64,000 bases of DNA from UBA5448 sp045536965. Lineage in GTDB: Bacteria; Bacillota; Clostridia; Oscillospirales; SIG627. The notes under the pieces were generated by a model. That model made no database searches. It saw only the letters and a list, made by a program, of their open reading frames with translations, and was not told the DNA's origin. Shown here one piece after another: positions 7,138-15,103 of the stretch. A program made the translations under genes and the position numbers. The first letter of the stretch is position 1, and every line of letters starts with the position of its first letter. The DNA is taken from assembly GCA_045536965.1 (NCBI GenBank), contig JAZSON010000012.1, forward strand, positions 186,001 to 250,000. Reading direction: 5' to 3'.

Positions 7138-8742
7138 TTAACCGTTTACCTTGCGGGTATAATCGGGAAGAAGTTTGGGAGATTGCATTTGTGTTTCGAT
7201 GTGCGCATCTGCGATCTCTTTTTCAAACGCATCAACATGTTTGAGGGTAAGCGCGCCGACCGTCGTTTCTTTTGCGGCGGCCGCTGCATGAATACCTGCA
7301 TTTCTGCCGAACACAATGATGTCGAGCAGAGAGTTACCCATCAAACGGTTTTTGCCATGAATACCGCCGACCGCTTCGCCGGCAACAAAGAGATTTTTAA
7401 TGTTGGTGGTTTCGCCGTCAACATTGATGTCAAGACCACCATTCTGGTAGTGGAGAGTGGGGTAAATCAAGATCGGTTCTTTGCGGATGTCAATGCCATA
7501 TTTTGCAAACATACGCATCATAGCGGGAATGCGACGCTCGATGGTGCCTTCTCCTCCGATCTTTTCGATCATAGGAGTATCCAACCAAACGCCCTGACCG
7601 TTGCCTGTGTCAATACCGTTGTCTCTTTCGGAGCATTCACGGATAACACTTGCGGCAGTTACATCGCGCGTTTCCAACGGATGCATAAAGACTTCGCCGT
7701 TTTTATTGACAAGCTTTGCGCCGAGAGAACGCACCTTTTCGGTAACAAGAGCACCAAAGATCTGTGCAGGATAGGCCGCGCCCGTCGGATGGTATTGCAA
7801 GGTTTCGGCATAGAGAAGCTTTGCACCTGCGCGATAACCCAAAACCAAACCATCAGCAGTTGCGCCATAGTGGTTGGAGGTCGGGAATCCTTGATAGTGC
7901 ATACGACCTGCGCCGCCCGTTGCGATGACAACGGTCTTTGCTTTGGCAACAAGAAGTTCTTTGGTCTCCATATTCATGAGCACCGCACCTGCAGCTGCGC
8001 CGTTTTCATCTAAAATCAGTTCAATAGCAGCGGTAAAATCAACCACAGTAATACCGCGGTTAAGAACTTCATCACGCAAAGTTCTCATAATTTCGGCACC
8101 CGAATAGTCCTTGGCCGCGTGCATACGTTTTCTGGAGATACCACCACCATGGGTAGTGATCATAGTACCGTCTGCTTCCTTATCAAATTCCACGCCAAGG
8201 TTAGAAAGCCAATGGATGGCATCGGGAGCATCGCATACAAGTTTTGCAAGCAATTCGCGTTTTGCGGCAAAGTGACCGCCGCCAAAAGCATCCACAAAGT
8301 GAATCGCGGGGGAGTCGTTGGGTTTGTCTGCCGCCTGAATGCCGCCTTCTGCCATCATGGTATTGGCATCCCCCATGCGAAGCTTGGTTACAATCATAAC
8401 GTTTGCACCCGCTTCATGCGCTTCAATGGCCGCAGAGGTACCTGCGCCGCCGCCACCAATGATGAGAACGTCGGTTTCATAATCATGGGAGGAAAGATCC
8501 ACGCTGTCAGCGGTGATTCTGCTGTGCGCTTGCAGAATTTGTGCAAGCTCCTTGGGTACTTTTTCTCCCTTGTTCGGACCGATTTTAAGTGTTTCGAATT
8601 CATCCTCTTTATAATCGGGATGGAAGGTAGACAGCACCTGCTCCTTCTGCTCGGCAGTCATACGGACGGGTTCAAAAGCAATGTTTTTTTCACGCGCGGC
8701 TTCCACCAACGCAAGAGATTCTTGGAACTGTTCAGAATACAT
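7138..8742 (-). CDS. Soluble fumarate reductase-type flavoprotein subunit (FrdA/TfrA-like)
   Basis: Flavoprotein expected to reduce fumarate to succinate. Seen over 534 residues: a polar N-terminal extension of about 90 residues, the FAD loop IIGGGGAG (94-101), ATGGAG (274-279), YHPTG (317-321), TEKVRSLG with Arg338 near the catalytic-arginine position, HYQNGG (431-436) and NRLMGNSLLDIIVFGR with Arg466. These match the substrate and FAD residues of the SdhA/FrdA/NadB family. The segment that holds the flavin-linking His in quinone-linked FrdA reads GDANTMMAEGG, so FAD is probably non-covalent. Starts at ATG 8 bases after AGGAGGT. The neighbouring Fe-S subunit and the absence of any membrane anchor argue for a soluble Tfr-like reductase. 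L-aspartate oxidase is the main alternative, but NadB works without an Fe-S partner. Confidence 0.82.
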   Translation of the reverse strand: MYSEQFQESLALVEAAREKNIAFEPVRMTAEQKEQVLSTFHPDYKEDEFETLKIGPNKGEKVPKELAQILQAHSRITADSVDLSSHDYETDVLIIGGGGAGTSAAIEAHEAGANVMIVTKLRMGDANTMMAEGGIQAADKPNDSPAIHFVDAFGGGHFAAKRELLAKLVCDAPDAIHWLSNLGVEFDKEADGTMITTHGGGISRKRMHAAKDYSGAEIMRTLRDEVLNRGITVVDFTAAIELILDENGAAAGAVLMNMETKELLVAKAKTVVIATGGAGRMHYQGFPTSNHYGATADGLVLGYRAGAKLLYAETLQYHPTGAAYPAQIFGALVTEKVRSLGAKLVNKNGEVFMHPLETRDVTAASVIRECSERDNGIDTGNGQGVWLDTPMIEKIGGEGTIERRIPAMMRMFAKYGIDIRKEPILIYPTLHYQNGGLDINVDGETTNIKNLFVAGEAVGGIHGKNRLMGNSLLDIIVFGRNAGIHAAAAAKETTVGALTLKHVDAFEKEIADAHIETQMQSPKLLPDYTRKVNG

Positions 8743-8756
8743 TGTGCTGCACCTCC

Positions 8757-9431
8757 TTATTTTTCAATCTCACGGGTATTGTAAAGTTCTTTCAGTTCGT
8801 CAATCGGCTTATCCATCAAAGCTTCAATCAGTTCTTTGAAAGTGCCATCTTTGATTTCGCGAACGCGGTCTTCAAGATGATTGCAACCCGGAGCAAGATA
8901 TTTGCCGTTGATACGGCGGGCAAGCATGGCAACCTGCGGATGCGAAATGCCCGCGGGACAGCGAGAGGAACAAACGCCGCACATTACGCAGTCAAAGGAT
9001 TCTTCGGCACAAGCGGCAAAATCGCCCCGTTGTGCGTAAGCAATGTACTGCATAACATTCAATTCCTGCGTACAAACTTTGGTACAGGCATTGCAACCAA
9101 CGCAAGCATAGATTTCGGGGTAAAGCTGCATCATCACGGCCTCGGAGGGGGTGATCTTCTCCATGTCATAGACCTGCTTGACAAGGGGGAAGAACGGCAA
9201 AGTGGCAATGTACATATTGTCTTCCACTTTGGTTTGGCAAGCCAAACATGCCTTCAGTTCGCGGTCTCCTTTAATACGGTACAAGGTGGCGCAGGCACCG
9301 CAGAATCCGTTTCTGCAGCCGCAACCACGCACCAACTGATACCCTGCGTATTCCATTGCCGTCATGATTGTCAGCTCTGCCGGAACCTCATACTTTTTTC
9401 CAAACAGAAAAATATTTACTGTGTTTCCCAT
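8757..9431 (-). CDS. Fumarate reductase-type iron-sulfur subunit (FrdB/TfrB N-half-like)
   Basis: Electron-transfer partner of the flavoprotein, 224 residues. The N-terminal ferredoxin fold carries CGCRNGFCGAC and a later CLAC for one [2Fe-2S] cluster. Two cluster motifs follow, CVGCNACTKVC and CVMCGVCSSRCP, the arrangement of FrdB/SdhB and HdrC-like proteins but with eight ordinary [4Fe-4S] ligands rather than the [4Fe-4S]/[3Fe-4S] mix. Methanogen TfrB has an additional C-terminal CCG (HdrB-like) region; here the protein stops after the clusters, and CCG domains are encoded separately in hdrB of the same array. The ATG at 9431 is 9 bases after GGAGG; another ATG two codons upstream would be only 3 bases from it. 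Located 14 bases before the flavoprotein gene. Confidence 0.83.
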   Translation of the reverse strand: MGNTVNIFLFGKKYEVPAELTIMTAMEYAGYQLVRGCGCRNGFCGACATLYRIKGDRELKACLACQTKVEDNMYIATLPFFPLVKQVYDMEKITPSEAVMMQLYPEIYACVGCNACTKVCTQELNVMQYIAYAQRGDFAACAEESFDCVMCGVCSSRCPAGISHPQVAMLARRINGKYLAPGCNHLEDRVREIKDGTFKELIEALMDKPIDELKELYNTREIEK

Positions 9432-9446
9432 TTTCATATACCTCCA

Positions 9447-10280
9447 TCAATATTCGCTCGGAAGCTCATCCAGCTCGTCGCAACGGAAGACAGGTCCGTC
9501 TTTACATACATATTTTGCGCCTACGTTACAACGGCCGCACTTGCCGACACCGCATTTCATGCGCAATTCAAGGGTGGTATAAATCTGCGTCTTATCAAAG
9601 CCGAGTCCGCAAAGTCCCTCTAACGTAAATTTGATCATAATAGGAGGTCCGCAAAGAACCGCTATCTTATTGGTATCAAATCCGAGTTCCTTCACATAAT
9701 TCGGTACAAATCCAACGTGTCCGTCCCACTCGGGCTGCTCACGGTCAATGGTCAAGTGAACATGCACGTTTTCATCATTTTGCCATTCTTCTATGATTTC
9801 CTTGTAATCAAGCAAATCTTCTTTGGAACGAGAGCCATATACGATATCAATGCGGCCATATCTGTCGCGGTAGTGGCGGCAGTAATTGATGACAGAGCGG
9901 AGGGGAGCAAGTCCAACACCGCCCGCAATAAAGAGCAAATCGTGTCCCGCAAACACATCGTCTACAGGGAACGGCTTGCCGTACGGTCCTCGCACGGTGA
10001 TCATCTGGCCAACCTCTGCGGCGTGAAGCCACTCGGTTACACAACCGCATTTTTTAATGGAAAATTCCATATACTCGGTGTTTGTCGGAGAAGAGGTGAT
10101 CGAAAACATTGCCTCACCGACACCCGGAACCGACAACATGGCACATTGTCCGGGTCTGTGTTCAAAAGGTTTTTTCCCATCAGGCGTTACGACACGGAAC
10201 GTCTTAATATCCGGTGTATCGATCCGCACATCGGTAATAACACCCACAACCGGTATCAGGGCTTCATTCATTTCAGCCAT
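9447..10280 (-). CDS. flxA: FlxA-like FAD/NAD(P)H-binding oxidoreductase subunit
   Basis: NAD(P)H entry subunit of a FlxABCD-HdrABC complex, 277 residues. Seen: a ferredoxin-reductase FAD domain (HRPGQCAMLS, then MFSITSSP in the RxYS position), a nucleotide domain (GPYGKPFP, FIAGGVGLAPLRS, VYGSRS, LCGPPIMI), and a C-terminal Cys motif C-x4-C-x2-C (CGVGKCGRC) with a further C for a [2Fe-2S] cluster, as in dihydroorotate dehydrogenase PyrK, sulfhydrogenase gamma and FlxA. AAGG/GGAGGG lies 8 bases before the ATG, inside the end of flxB; the two genes overlap by 8 bases. In Desulfovibrio such a gene set oxidises NADH. NADH rather than NADPH is assumed from that homology. Confidence 0.85.
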   Translation of the reverse strand: MAEMNEALIPVVGVITDVRIDTPDIKTFRVVTPDGKKPFEHRPGQCAMLSVPGVGEAMFSITSSPTNTEYMEFSIKKCGCVTEWLHAAEVGQMITVRGPYGKPFPVDDVFAGHDLLFIAGGVGLAPLRSVINYCRHYRDRYGRIDIVYGSRSKEDLLDYKEIIEEWQNDENVHVHLTIDREQPEWDGHVGFVPNYVKELGFDTNKIAVLCGPPIMIKFTLEGLCGLGFDKTQIYTTLELRMKCGVGKCGRCNVGAKYVCKDGPVFRCDELDELPSEY

Positions 10281-11298
10281 TTTTATTACCCTCCAATGCT
10301 TTCATTACCTTCACAATATTCATAGAGATGGGACATTTTGCAAGACATCTGCCACATCCGACACACGAAAATTCACCGCCGTTATTTTCGGGGAAGTACA
10401 CCAGTTTATGCATAAACCGTTGACGGAACCGCTCTTTTTGCGAGTTGCGGTTGTTGCCATGCGCCATTTTGGTGAAGTCCGAATACATACAAGAATCCCA
10501 GCAACGATAGCGGACAACGCCATTGTTGGTCTTATAGTCGCGGATGTCATAGCATTGACAGGTGGGACAAACAAAGGTACAAGTACCGCATCCGAGGCAG
10601 CTTTCCGAAAGTTTTTCCCAAGCGGGAGAGTTGAAAAATGCATCCGTTTTCCCGCCGCCAAAGGCATCTGTCTTCAAATCGGCAAGCGGAAGACGTTTCA
10701 TGATATTCAAAATCTTTTCTTTCTGTGCATCAACAACGCTCTCGTCACCCGCCGTAGCAAGATCGGATACGAGTGCTACAAAAACTTCGCCCTTTTGGGT
10801 GTTTGCACAAAAATGGAGTTCATCGCCGCAAATCCAAGCGCTGACATCCCCCATCGGCAAAGATGCATCAATACCAAACGTTTGGCAGAAGCAATTTTCG
10901 GTGGGACGATTACAAGCAAGAGAAACGATGATGCCGTGTTCACGACGAGCCGCATAATAACTGTCGAGCGGTTCGGCGAGAAAAACGCGGTCAAGAATTT
11001 CAAGCGCTTTTACATCACAATTACGAACACCGAAAACAACAAAATCCTCGGTTTCGCTTCTTGTGTCAACAATTTCGATCTTTTTGCCCTCTGTTTTAAA
11101 GGCCATAAGATCTTCGCTCTGCGGGAAAAAGAGATCCTTGGGGCCTCTCACTGTATTCACCGCATGACTCCAAACAGAACCGGACTGCCATTTTTTATAA
11201 ACAGCGCCGTTTTTATCCTCAACCGGCAAATACAGCGACATAGAAGCGGAAACTCTCTCAAAAAGCTTATCTACATTCGAAAGCGCAATTTTAAGCAC
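10273..11298 (-). CDS. flxB: FlxB-like 4Fe-4S dicluster electron-transfer subunit
   Basis: Iron-sulfur protein of the AsrA/sulfhydrogenase-beta family, 341 residues, linking the NADH subunit to FlxD/HdrA. Seen: an N-terminal domain with GVRNCDVKAL and CNRPTENCFC (typical of this family), then CLGCGTCTFVCPTC near residue 235 and CVGCGRCLAKCP near residue 320, two [4Fe-4S] sites. The start is GTG at 11298, 8 bases downstream of a perfect AGGAGG, and overlaps the stop of flxC by 8 bases. It is paralogous to the next gene upstream, as expected for the FlxB/FlxC pair; which of the two is formally FlxB is assigned from gene order only. Confidence 0.8.
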   Translation of the reverse strand: MLKIALSNVDKLFERVSASMSLYLPVEDKNGAVYKKWQSGSVWSHAVNTVRGPKDLFFPQSEDLMAFKTEGKKIEIVDTRSETEDFVVFGVRNCDVKALEILDRVFLAEPLDSYYAARREHGIIVSLACNRPTENCFCQTFGIDASLPMGDVSAWICGDELHFCANTQKGEVFVALVSDLATAGDESVVDAQKEKILNIMKRLPLADLKTDAFGGGKTDAFFNSPAWEKLSESCLGCGTCTFVCPTCQCYDIRDYKTNNGVVRYRCWDSCMYSDFTKMAHGNNRNSQKERFRQRFMHKLVYFPENNGGEFSCVGCGRCLAKCPISMNIVKVMKALEGNKNG

Positions 11299-12289
11299 GA
11301 TTGCCGCCTCCTTTCACGACGTCGGAAGGTTCGGGATCTTCACGGGTAAAATTGACAAGCGGGGCGCGCTGATCGGATTCGCGGCCTGCTTGGTACTCTC
11401 CGTACGTTTCGTTGATGTCTTTAATAAACTTACGGTTCAACAGATGCAAGGGAATGTTTTGCGGACACACGCGCGAACATTCTCCGCAATCGGTACATCT
11501 TCCCGCAACGTGGTATGCGCGGATGATGTGGAATAATTTTTCTTCAAAATCTCCACCCGGAGCCTTGCTTTCAACACCCGATGCGGGGTTGTCAAATACG
11601 CATTTTTCACAAGTACAGGCGGGACAAGCATCACGACAGGCATTGCAGCGGATGCAACGGGACAATTCGTTTTGCCAGAAGGCAAAACGCTCGTCGGGAC
11701 TCATGGCTTCAAGGCGGGCAACCTCATCAAAACGGGACGAGGCCAATTCTTCTCCATCGTCGCCAATCAGCTCATCATAAGCAACATGCTTTTTAGATTT
11801 GCAGGTCACACAGCGCTCCAAAAGAACATCTGCCAAAGCCACGCGTTTGGGTTGCTCATCAAAAATGGTATGCACAACCAATCCATTGCTTTCTTCTTCG
11901 ACAGATGCGATACCTTCACCTGTTATTTTGCGAATGGCTTGAATATCCGCCATGCCGTTACAAGGGATGCCAATGGCATACACCTTTTCACGATCAAAGC
12001 GATGCTCACACAAAAGCTGGTTAAAGCTGTAAGTATCACAGGGTTTTAAAAATACAAGGATCTTTCCTTCGATTTCCCGCGTCTTTTTCACCAAATATTT
12101 GGAAAGATTGGCGCCGGAAAAATCGTTATAGACAAAGCCGTCGACAAGCTCCTCTGCGGTAGTAAAAACAGCAGGGGTCAAGTCGTAATCAAACTCGCCG
12201 CGCTTCCATCCGAGAACGGCAGCAACGGTACCGTCGGCAAGTAAGGATGCCGCGCGATCGCATAATACTTTGGTCGTTACTGTTTGCAT
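11291..12289 (-). CDS. flxC: FlxC-like 4Fe-4S dicluster electron-transfer subunit
   Basis: Second AsrA/hydrogenase-beta-type Fe-S subunit, 332 residues. Seen: FLKPCDTYSF and IGIPCNGM in the N-terminal domain (family hallmarks of F420-hydrogenase/AsrA-like proteins), CVTCKSKKH in the middle, then CIRCNACRDACPACTCEKC around residue 215 and CTDCGECSRVCPQNIP around 270. The rich cysteine content predicts at least two [4Fe-4S] clusters and possibly a third. It starts at ATG after GGAGGA, overlaps flxD by 13 bases and flxB by 8 bases, so all three are translationally coupled. The expected role is to wire FlxA to FlxD and HdrA. Confidence 0.8.
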   Translation of the reverse strand: MQTVTTKVLCDRAASLLADGTVAAVLGWKRGEFDYDLTPAVFTTAEELVDGFVYNDFSGANLSKYLVKKTREIEGKILVFLKPCDTYSFNQLLCEHRFDREKVYAIGIPCNGMADIQAIRKITGEGIASVEEESNGLVVHTIFDEQPKRVALADVLLERCVTCKSKKHVAYDELIGDDGEELASSRFDEVARLEAMSPDERFAFWQNELSRCIRCNACRDACPACTCEKCVFDNPASGVESKAPGGDFEEKLFHIIRAYHVAGRCTDCGECSRVCPQNIPLHLLNRKFIKDINETYGEYQAGRESDQRAPLVNFTREDPEPSDVVKGGGNRA

Positions 12290-12714
12290 CGCAGATCCTC
12301 CAATCTCTTGTTCGGGCCAAGAGCCGTTACCTTTTCAACAAAATCATTCATCGTAGCGGCAAATTTTGCGCCCTCTGCAGCAGATACCCACTCGACGCGG
12401 GTGCGCTCGCGTTCAATGCCGAGATAGTCGAGCATGGAAAAGAGCATCGACATTCTGCGGCGGGTATAATAGTTGCCCGTCGAATAATGGCAGTCGCCCG
12501 GATGACATCCACAAAGAATCACGCCATCCGCACCGCGCTGAAAAGCGCGCAGGATAAACATGGGGTTGACACGACAGGAGCAGGGAACACGGATGATTTT
12601 TACATCCGCGGGATAAGCGAGACGGTTAGAGCCTGCAAGATCGGCACCAGCATACGAACACCAGTTACAGCAAAACGCCACGATTTTGGGTTTGAAGTCT
12701 TTTACATCTTGCAT
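12277..12714 (-). CDS. flxD: MvhD/FlxD-type [2Fe-2S] linker subunit
   Basis: Small electron-transfer subunit that docks the NADH module on HdrA. The 145 residues follow the MvhD/FlpD family closely: FCCNWCSYAGADLAG, RLAYP, VIRVPCS-type motif, AFQRGADGV and CGCHPGDCHY, with GNYYTRRR. The second motif reads VPCSCRV, so an additional Cys47 sits where I recall Gly or Ala in relatives. Overlaps hdrA (upstream) and flxC (downstream) by 13 bases each. MvhD fused to HdrA occurs in some bacteria; here it is a separate gene, as in Desulfovibrio flx-hdr clusters. Confidence 0.92.
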   Translation of the reverse strand: MQDVKDFKPKIVAFCCNWCSYAGADLAGSNRLAYPADVKIIRVPCSCRVNPMFILRAFQRGADGVILCGCHPGDCHYSTGNYYTRRRMSMLFSMLDYLGIERERTRVEWVSAAEGAKFAATMNDFVEKVTALGPNKRLEDLRCKQ

Positions 12715-14699
12715 ATCGCATCCACCTCCGCCATAATTTGATTATTCTTGAATCCATTCAGATCCATTGCACCCGAAGGACAAGCAACGGTGCAAGCGCC
12801 GCAACCCTGACAAACTGCGGGATTGACCTTGGCCACCCGACGCATTCTCGTCGTACGATCGGGCATTCTGAATTCTTTGTCCTCGTAAGAAATCGCTCCG
12901 TAAGGACAGACTCTTTCACAAGAGGAACAACCGTTGCACATCAGCTCATTCGACTGCGCAATACAGGGGTTTCCTGTCAAGAAATCTTTGCAAAGCAGGC
13001 CGATGACCTTACTTGCCGCCGCGCCCGCTTGAGCAACCGTTTCGGGAATATCCTTGGGACCTTGGCAGGCACCCGAAAGGAAAACGCCTGCCGTGGGAGA
13101 TTCCACGGGGCGAAGCTTCGGATGCGCTTCGGTAAAGAAATCATTGGTATCCATAGAAGCTGTCAGCATAGTCGCAAGAGGACGCGCAGATTTATCCGGC
13201 TCAATCGCTGCCGCCAATACCACAAGATCGGCATCGATCTGCAGTTGTTTGCCATTGATAAGATCGGATGCCTGTACCAGCAATTTTTTGCCTTCGGGTA
13301 CAACCTTACCGACCATACCTTTTACATAATGCACACCGTACTCTTCTACCGCACGGCGATAGAATTCGTCAAATGCCTTGCCGGGTGTACGCACATCGAT
13401 ATAGAATACATACACTTCGGTATCGGGATATTTATCACGGGTGAGCATAGCGTGCTTGGCCGTATACATACAACAAATCTTCGAGCAATATTCCTTGCCC
13501 TTTTCGGTGCAGTTTTCACAACGCGAACCCACACACTGCACAAACACGATCTTGTGCGGATGTTCGCCGTCGGAAGGACGAAGCAGTTTGCCCGCGGTGG
13601 GACCTGCGGCGTTGGTCAGACGCTCGAATTCAAGAGAAGTGATAACGTCTTTAGAGTCTGCGTAAGCAAACTCATTGAATTTATCCATGGAAATGGGATT
13701 GTAACCGGTCGCAACGACGATAGCACCGTATTTTTCTTCGATAAATTCATCTTTTGCTTTATAATCAATGGCGCCTGCGGTACAAACCTTGGAACAAACA
13801 CCGCATTTTCCGCTTTTTAACATGGTGCAGTAGTCGGGATCGATGGTTGCGACCTTCGGCACTGCCTGCGCGAACGGAATATAGATGGCGCGGCGATTAT
13901 CCATGCCAAGATTGAACTCATTGGGTACCTTCTTCTGTGGACATTTTTCGGTACACAACCCGCAACCCGTACAAATATCTTCTTTCACATAACGGGCTTT
14001 TCGTTTGATGGTTACATCAAAATTGCCCACATATCCGCCCACTTTGGATACTTCGCTGTAAGAAAAAATGCGAATTTTCTCATTTTGTGCGGCGTCCACC
14101 ATCTTGGGGGTGAGGATACATGCGGCACAGTCAAGTGTCGGGAAGGTTTTATCCAGTTGTGCCATTTTTCCGCCGATGGTAGGTTTGGTTTCGACGATAT
14201 CAACCGGGAATCCTGCATCAGCAATATCCAATGCGGTCTGAATGCCCGCAATACCGCCACCGATCACCAATGCACGCTTGGTAACGGGCGACTGTCCCGG
14301 TGTAAGCGGTGCGTTCAAATTGACCTTGGCCACGGCCGCTTTGCCGAGAATGATGGCTTTTTCGGTGCCTGTAACCGTATCCTTATGTATCCACGAACAT
14401 TGTTCACGAATGTTGGCAATCTCCACCATATACGGATTAAGCCCTGCTGCAGAAGCGGTTTTGCGGAAAGTGGCCTCATGCATACGAGGTGAACAAGAGC
14501 AAACGACAATACCACTCAAACGATGCTCTGCAATGGCGTTTTTGATAATATCTTGTCCCGCTTGGGAACACATATATTGATAATCGGTAGAAAAGACCAC
14601 ACCGGGTTCCATTTTAAGTGCTTCGGCCACGGCATGAACATCCACGGTTCCTGCAATGTTTGAGCCGCACCAGCATACAAATACGCCGATTCTTTGCAT
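12702..14699 (-). CDS. hdrA: Heterodisulfide reductase subunit A-like flavoprotein (bifurcating FAD subunit)
   Basis: HdrA carries the flavin where electron bifurcation takes place in HdrABC complexes. The 665-residue protein has the full-length architecture: N-terminal domain with CWCGSN (Cys9/Cys11), FAD loop VIGGGIAG (145-152), IGGKMAQLDKTFPTLDC, an inserted ferredoxin domain (CTGCGLCTEKC at 243-253, CGVCSKVC about 299-306), FVQCVGSRCENC near residue 390, and a C-terminal ferredoxin pair CNGCSSCERVCP and CQGCGACTVACP in the last 80 residues. ATG follows GGAGGAG. Both ferredoxin regions needed to deliver low-potential electrons are present. It sits between hdrC and flxD. That the flavin bifurcates is known for the family, not shown by sequence alone. 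Confidence 0.93.
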   Translation of the reverse strand: MQRIGVFVCWCGSNIAGTVDVHAVAEALKMEPGVVFSTDYQYMCSQAGQDIIKNAIAEHRLSGIVVCSCSPRMHEATFRKTASAAGLNPYMVEIANIREQCSWIHKDTVTGTEKAIILGKAAVAKVNLNAPLTPGQSPVTKRALVIGGGIAGIQTALDIADAGFPVDIVETKPTIGGKMAQLDKTFPTLDCAACILTPKMVDAAQNEKIRIFSYSEVSKVGGYVGNFDVTIKRKARYVKEDICTGCGLCTEKCPQKKVPNEFNLGMDNRRAIYIPFAQAVPKVATIDPDYCTMLKSGKCGVCSKVCTAGAIDYKAKDEFIEEKYGAIVVATGYNPISMDKFNEFAYADSKDVITSLEFERLTNAAGPTAGKLLRPSDGEHPHKIVFVQCVGSRCENCTEKGKEYCSKICCMYTAKHAMLTRDKYPDTEVYVFYIDVRTPGKAFDEFYRRAVEEYGVHYVKGMVGKVVPEGKKLLVQASDLINGKQLQIDADLVVLAAAIEPDKSARPLATMLTASMDTNDFFTEAHPKLRPVESPTAGVFLSGACQGPKDIPETVAQAGAAASKVIGLLCKDFLTGNPCIAQSNELMCNGCSSCERVCPYGAISYEDKEFRMPDRTTRMRRVAKVNPAVCQGCGACTVACPSGAMDLNGFKNNQIMAEVDAICKM

Positions 14700-14716
14700 G
14701 GTATCTTCTCCTCCCT

Positions 14717-15103
14717 TTATTTCGTGTATTTACGGAACGCGCTGACAAGAAGCTGTCCCGGAGTATTTTCGTCCAGCATTGCCGGAACGTCGTCTGCCGT
14801 CATGCGATTCGCGCCTTGTTTTCTGATGGCAAGAAGGCGCACCGCCTCAATCAGTTTGGCAGGTTCAACACCGCGCGGGCATCTCTCCATGCAAGCAAAG
14901 CAGGACAGACAACGATAGATCGAATCGGACTGCAATAGCACATCGATCTCGCCGTTATCGATCATCGACACAAATTGATGGGGATGATACTCCATCCCAT
15001 CGTATGCGGGGCAGGTTGCTGTACACTTACCGCACTTCATACATTTTTTTACGTTAACACCGCTGATGCGGAGGATTTCTTTTTTCATTTCGTTATTTGT
15101 CAT
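14717..15103 (-). CDS. hdrC: Heterodisulfide reductase subunit C-like Fe-S protein
   Basis: Dicluster [4Fe-4S] protein relaying electrons from HdrA to HdrB. In 128 residues it carries CMKCGKCTATCP and CLSCFACMERCP, with a CP/RGVEPAKLI segment typical of HdrC. The ATG at 15103 (MTNNEMKKE) was chosen because it lies 6 bases after AGGAGG; a nearer ATG two codons upstream abuts the ribosome site, and a GTG further out is too far. Overlaps the end of hdrB by 11 bases. Confidence 0.9.
   Translation of the reverse strand: MTNNEMKKEILRISGVNVKKCMKCGKCTATCPAYDGMEYHPHQFVSMIDNGEIDVLLQSDSIYRCLSCFACMERCPRGVEPAKLIEAVRLLAIRKQGANRMTADDVPAMLDENTPGQLLVSAFRKYTK

Noticed and set aside
6925..8013. Open frame on the plus strand across the transporter and flavoprotein genes
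   Set aside because: Runs opposite to two clear genes and has no start signal or family motif.
7138..8742. L-aspartate oxidase (NadB)
   Set aside because: Shares the fold and likely non-covalent FAD, but the adjacent Fe-S subunit and absence of nadA/nadC favour a fumarate reductase.
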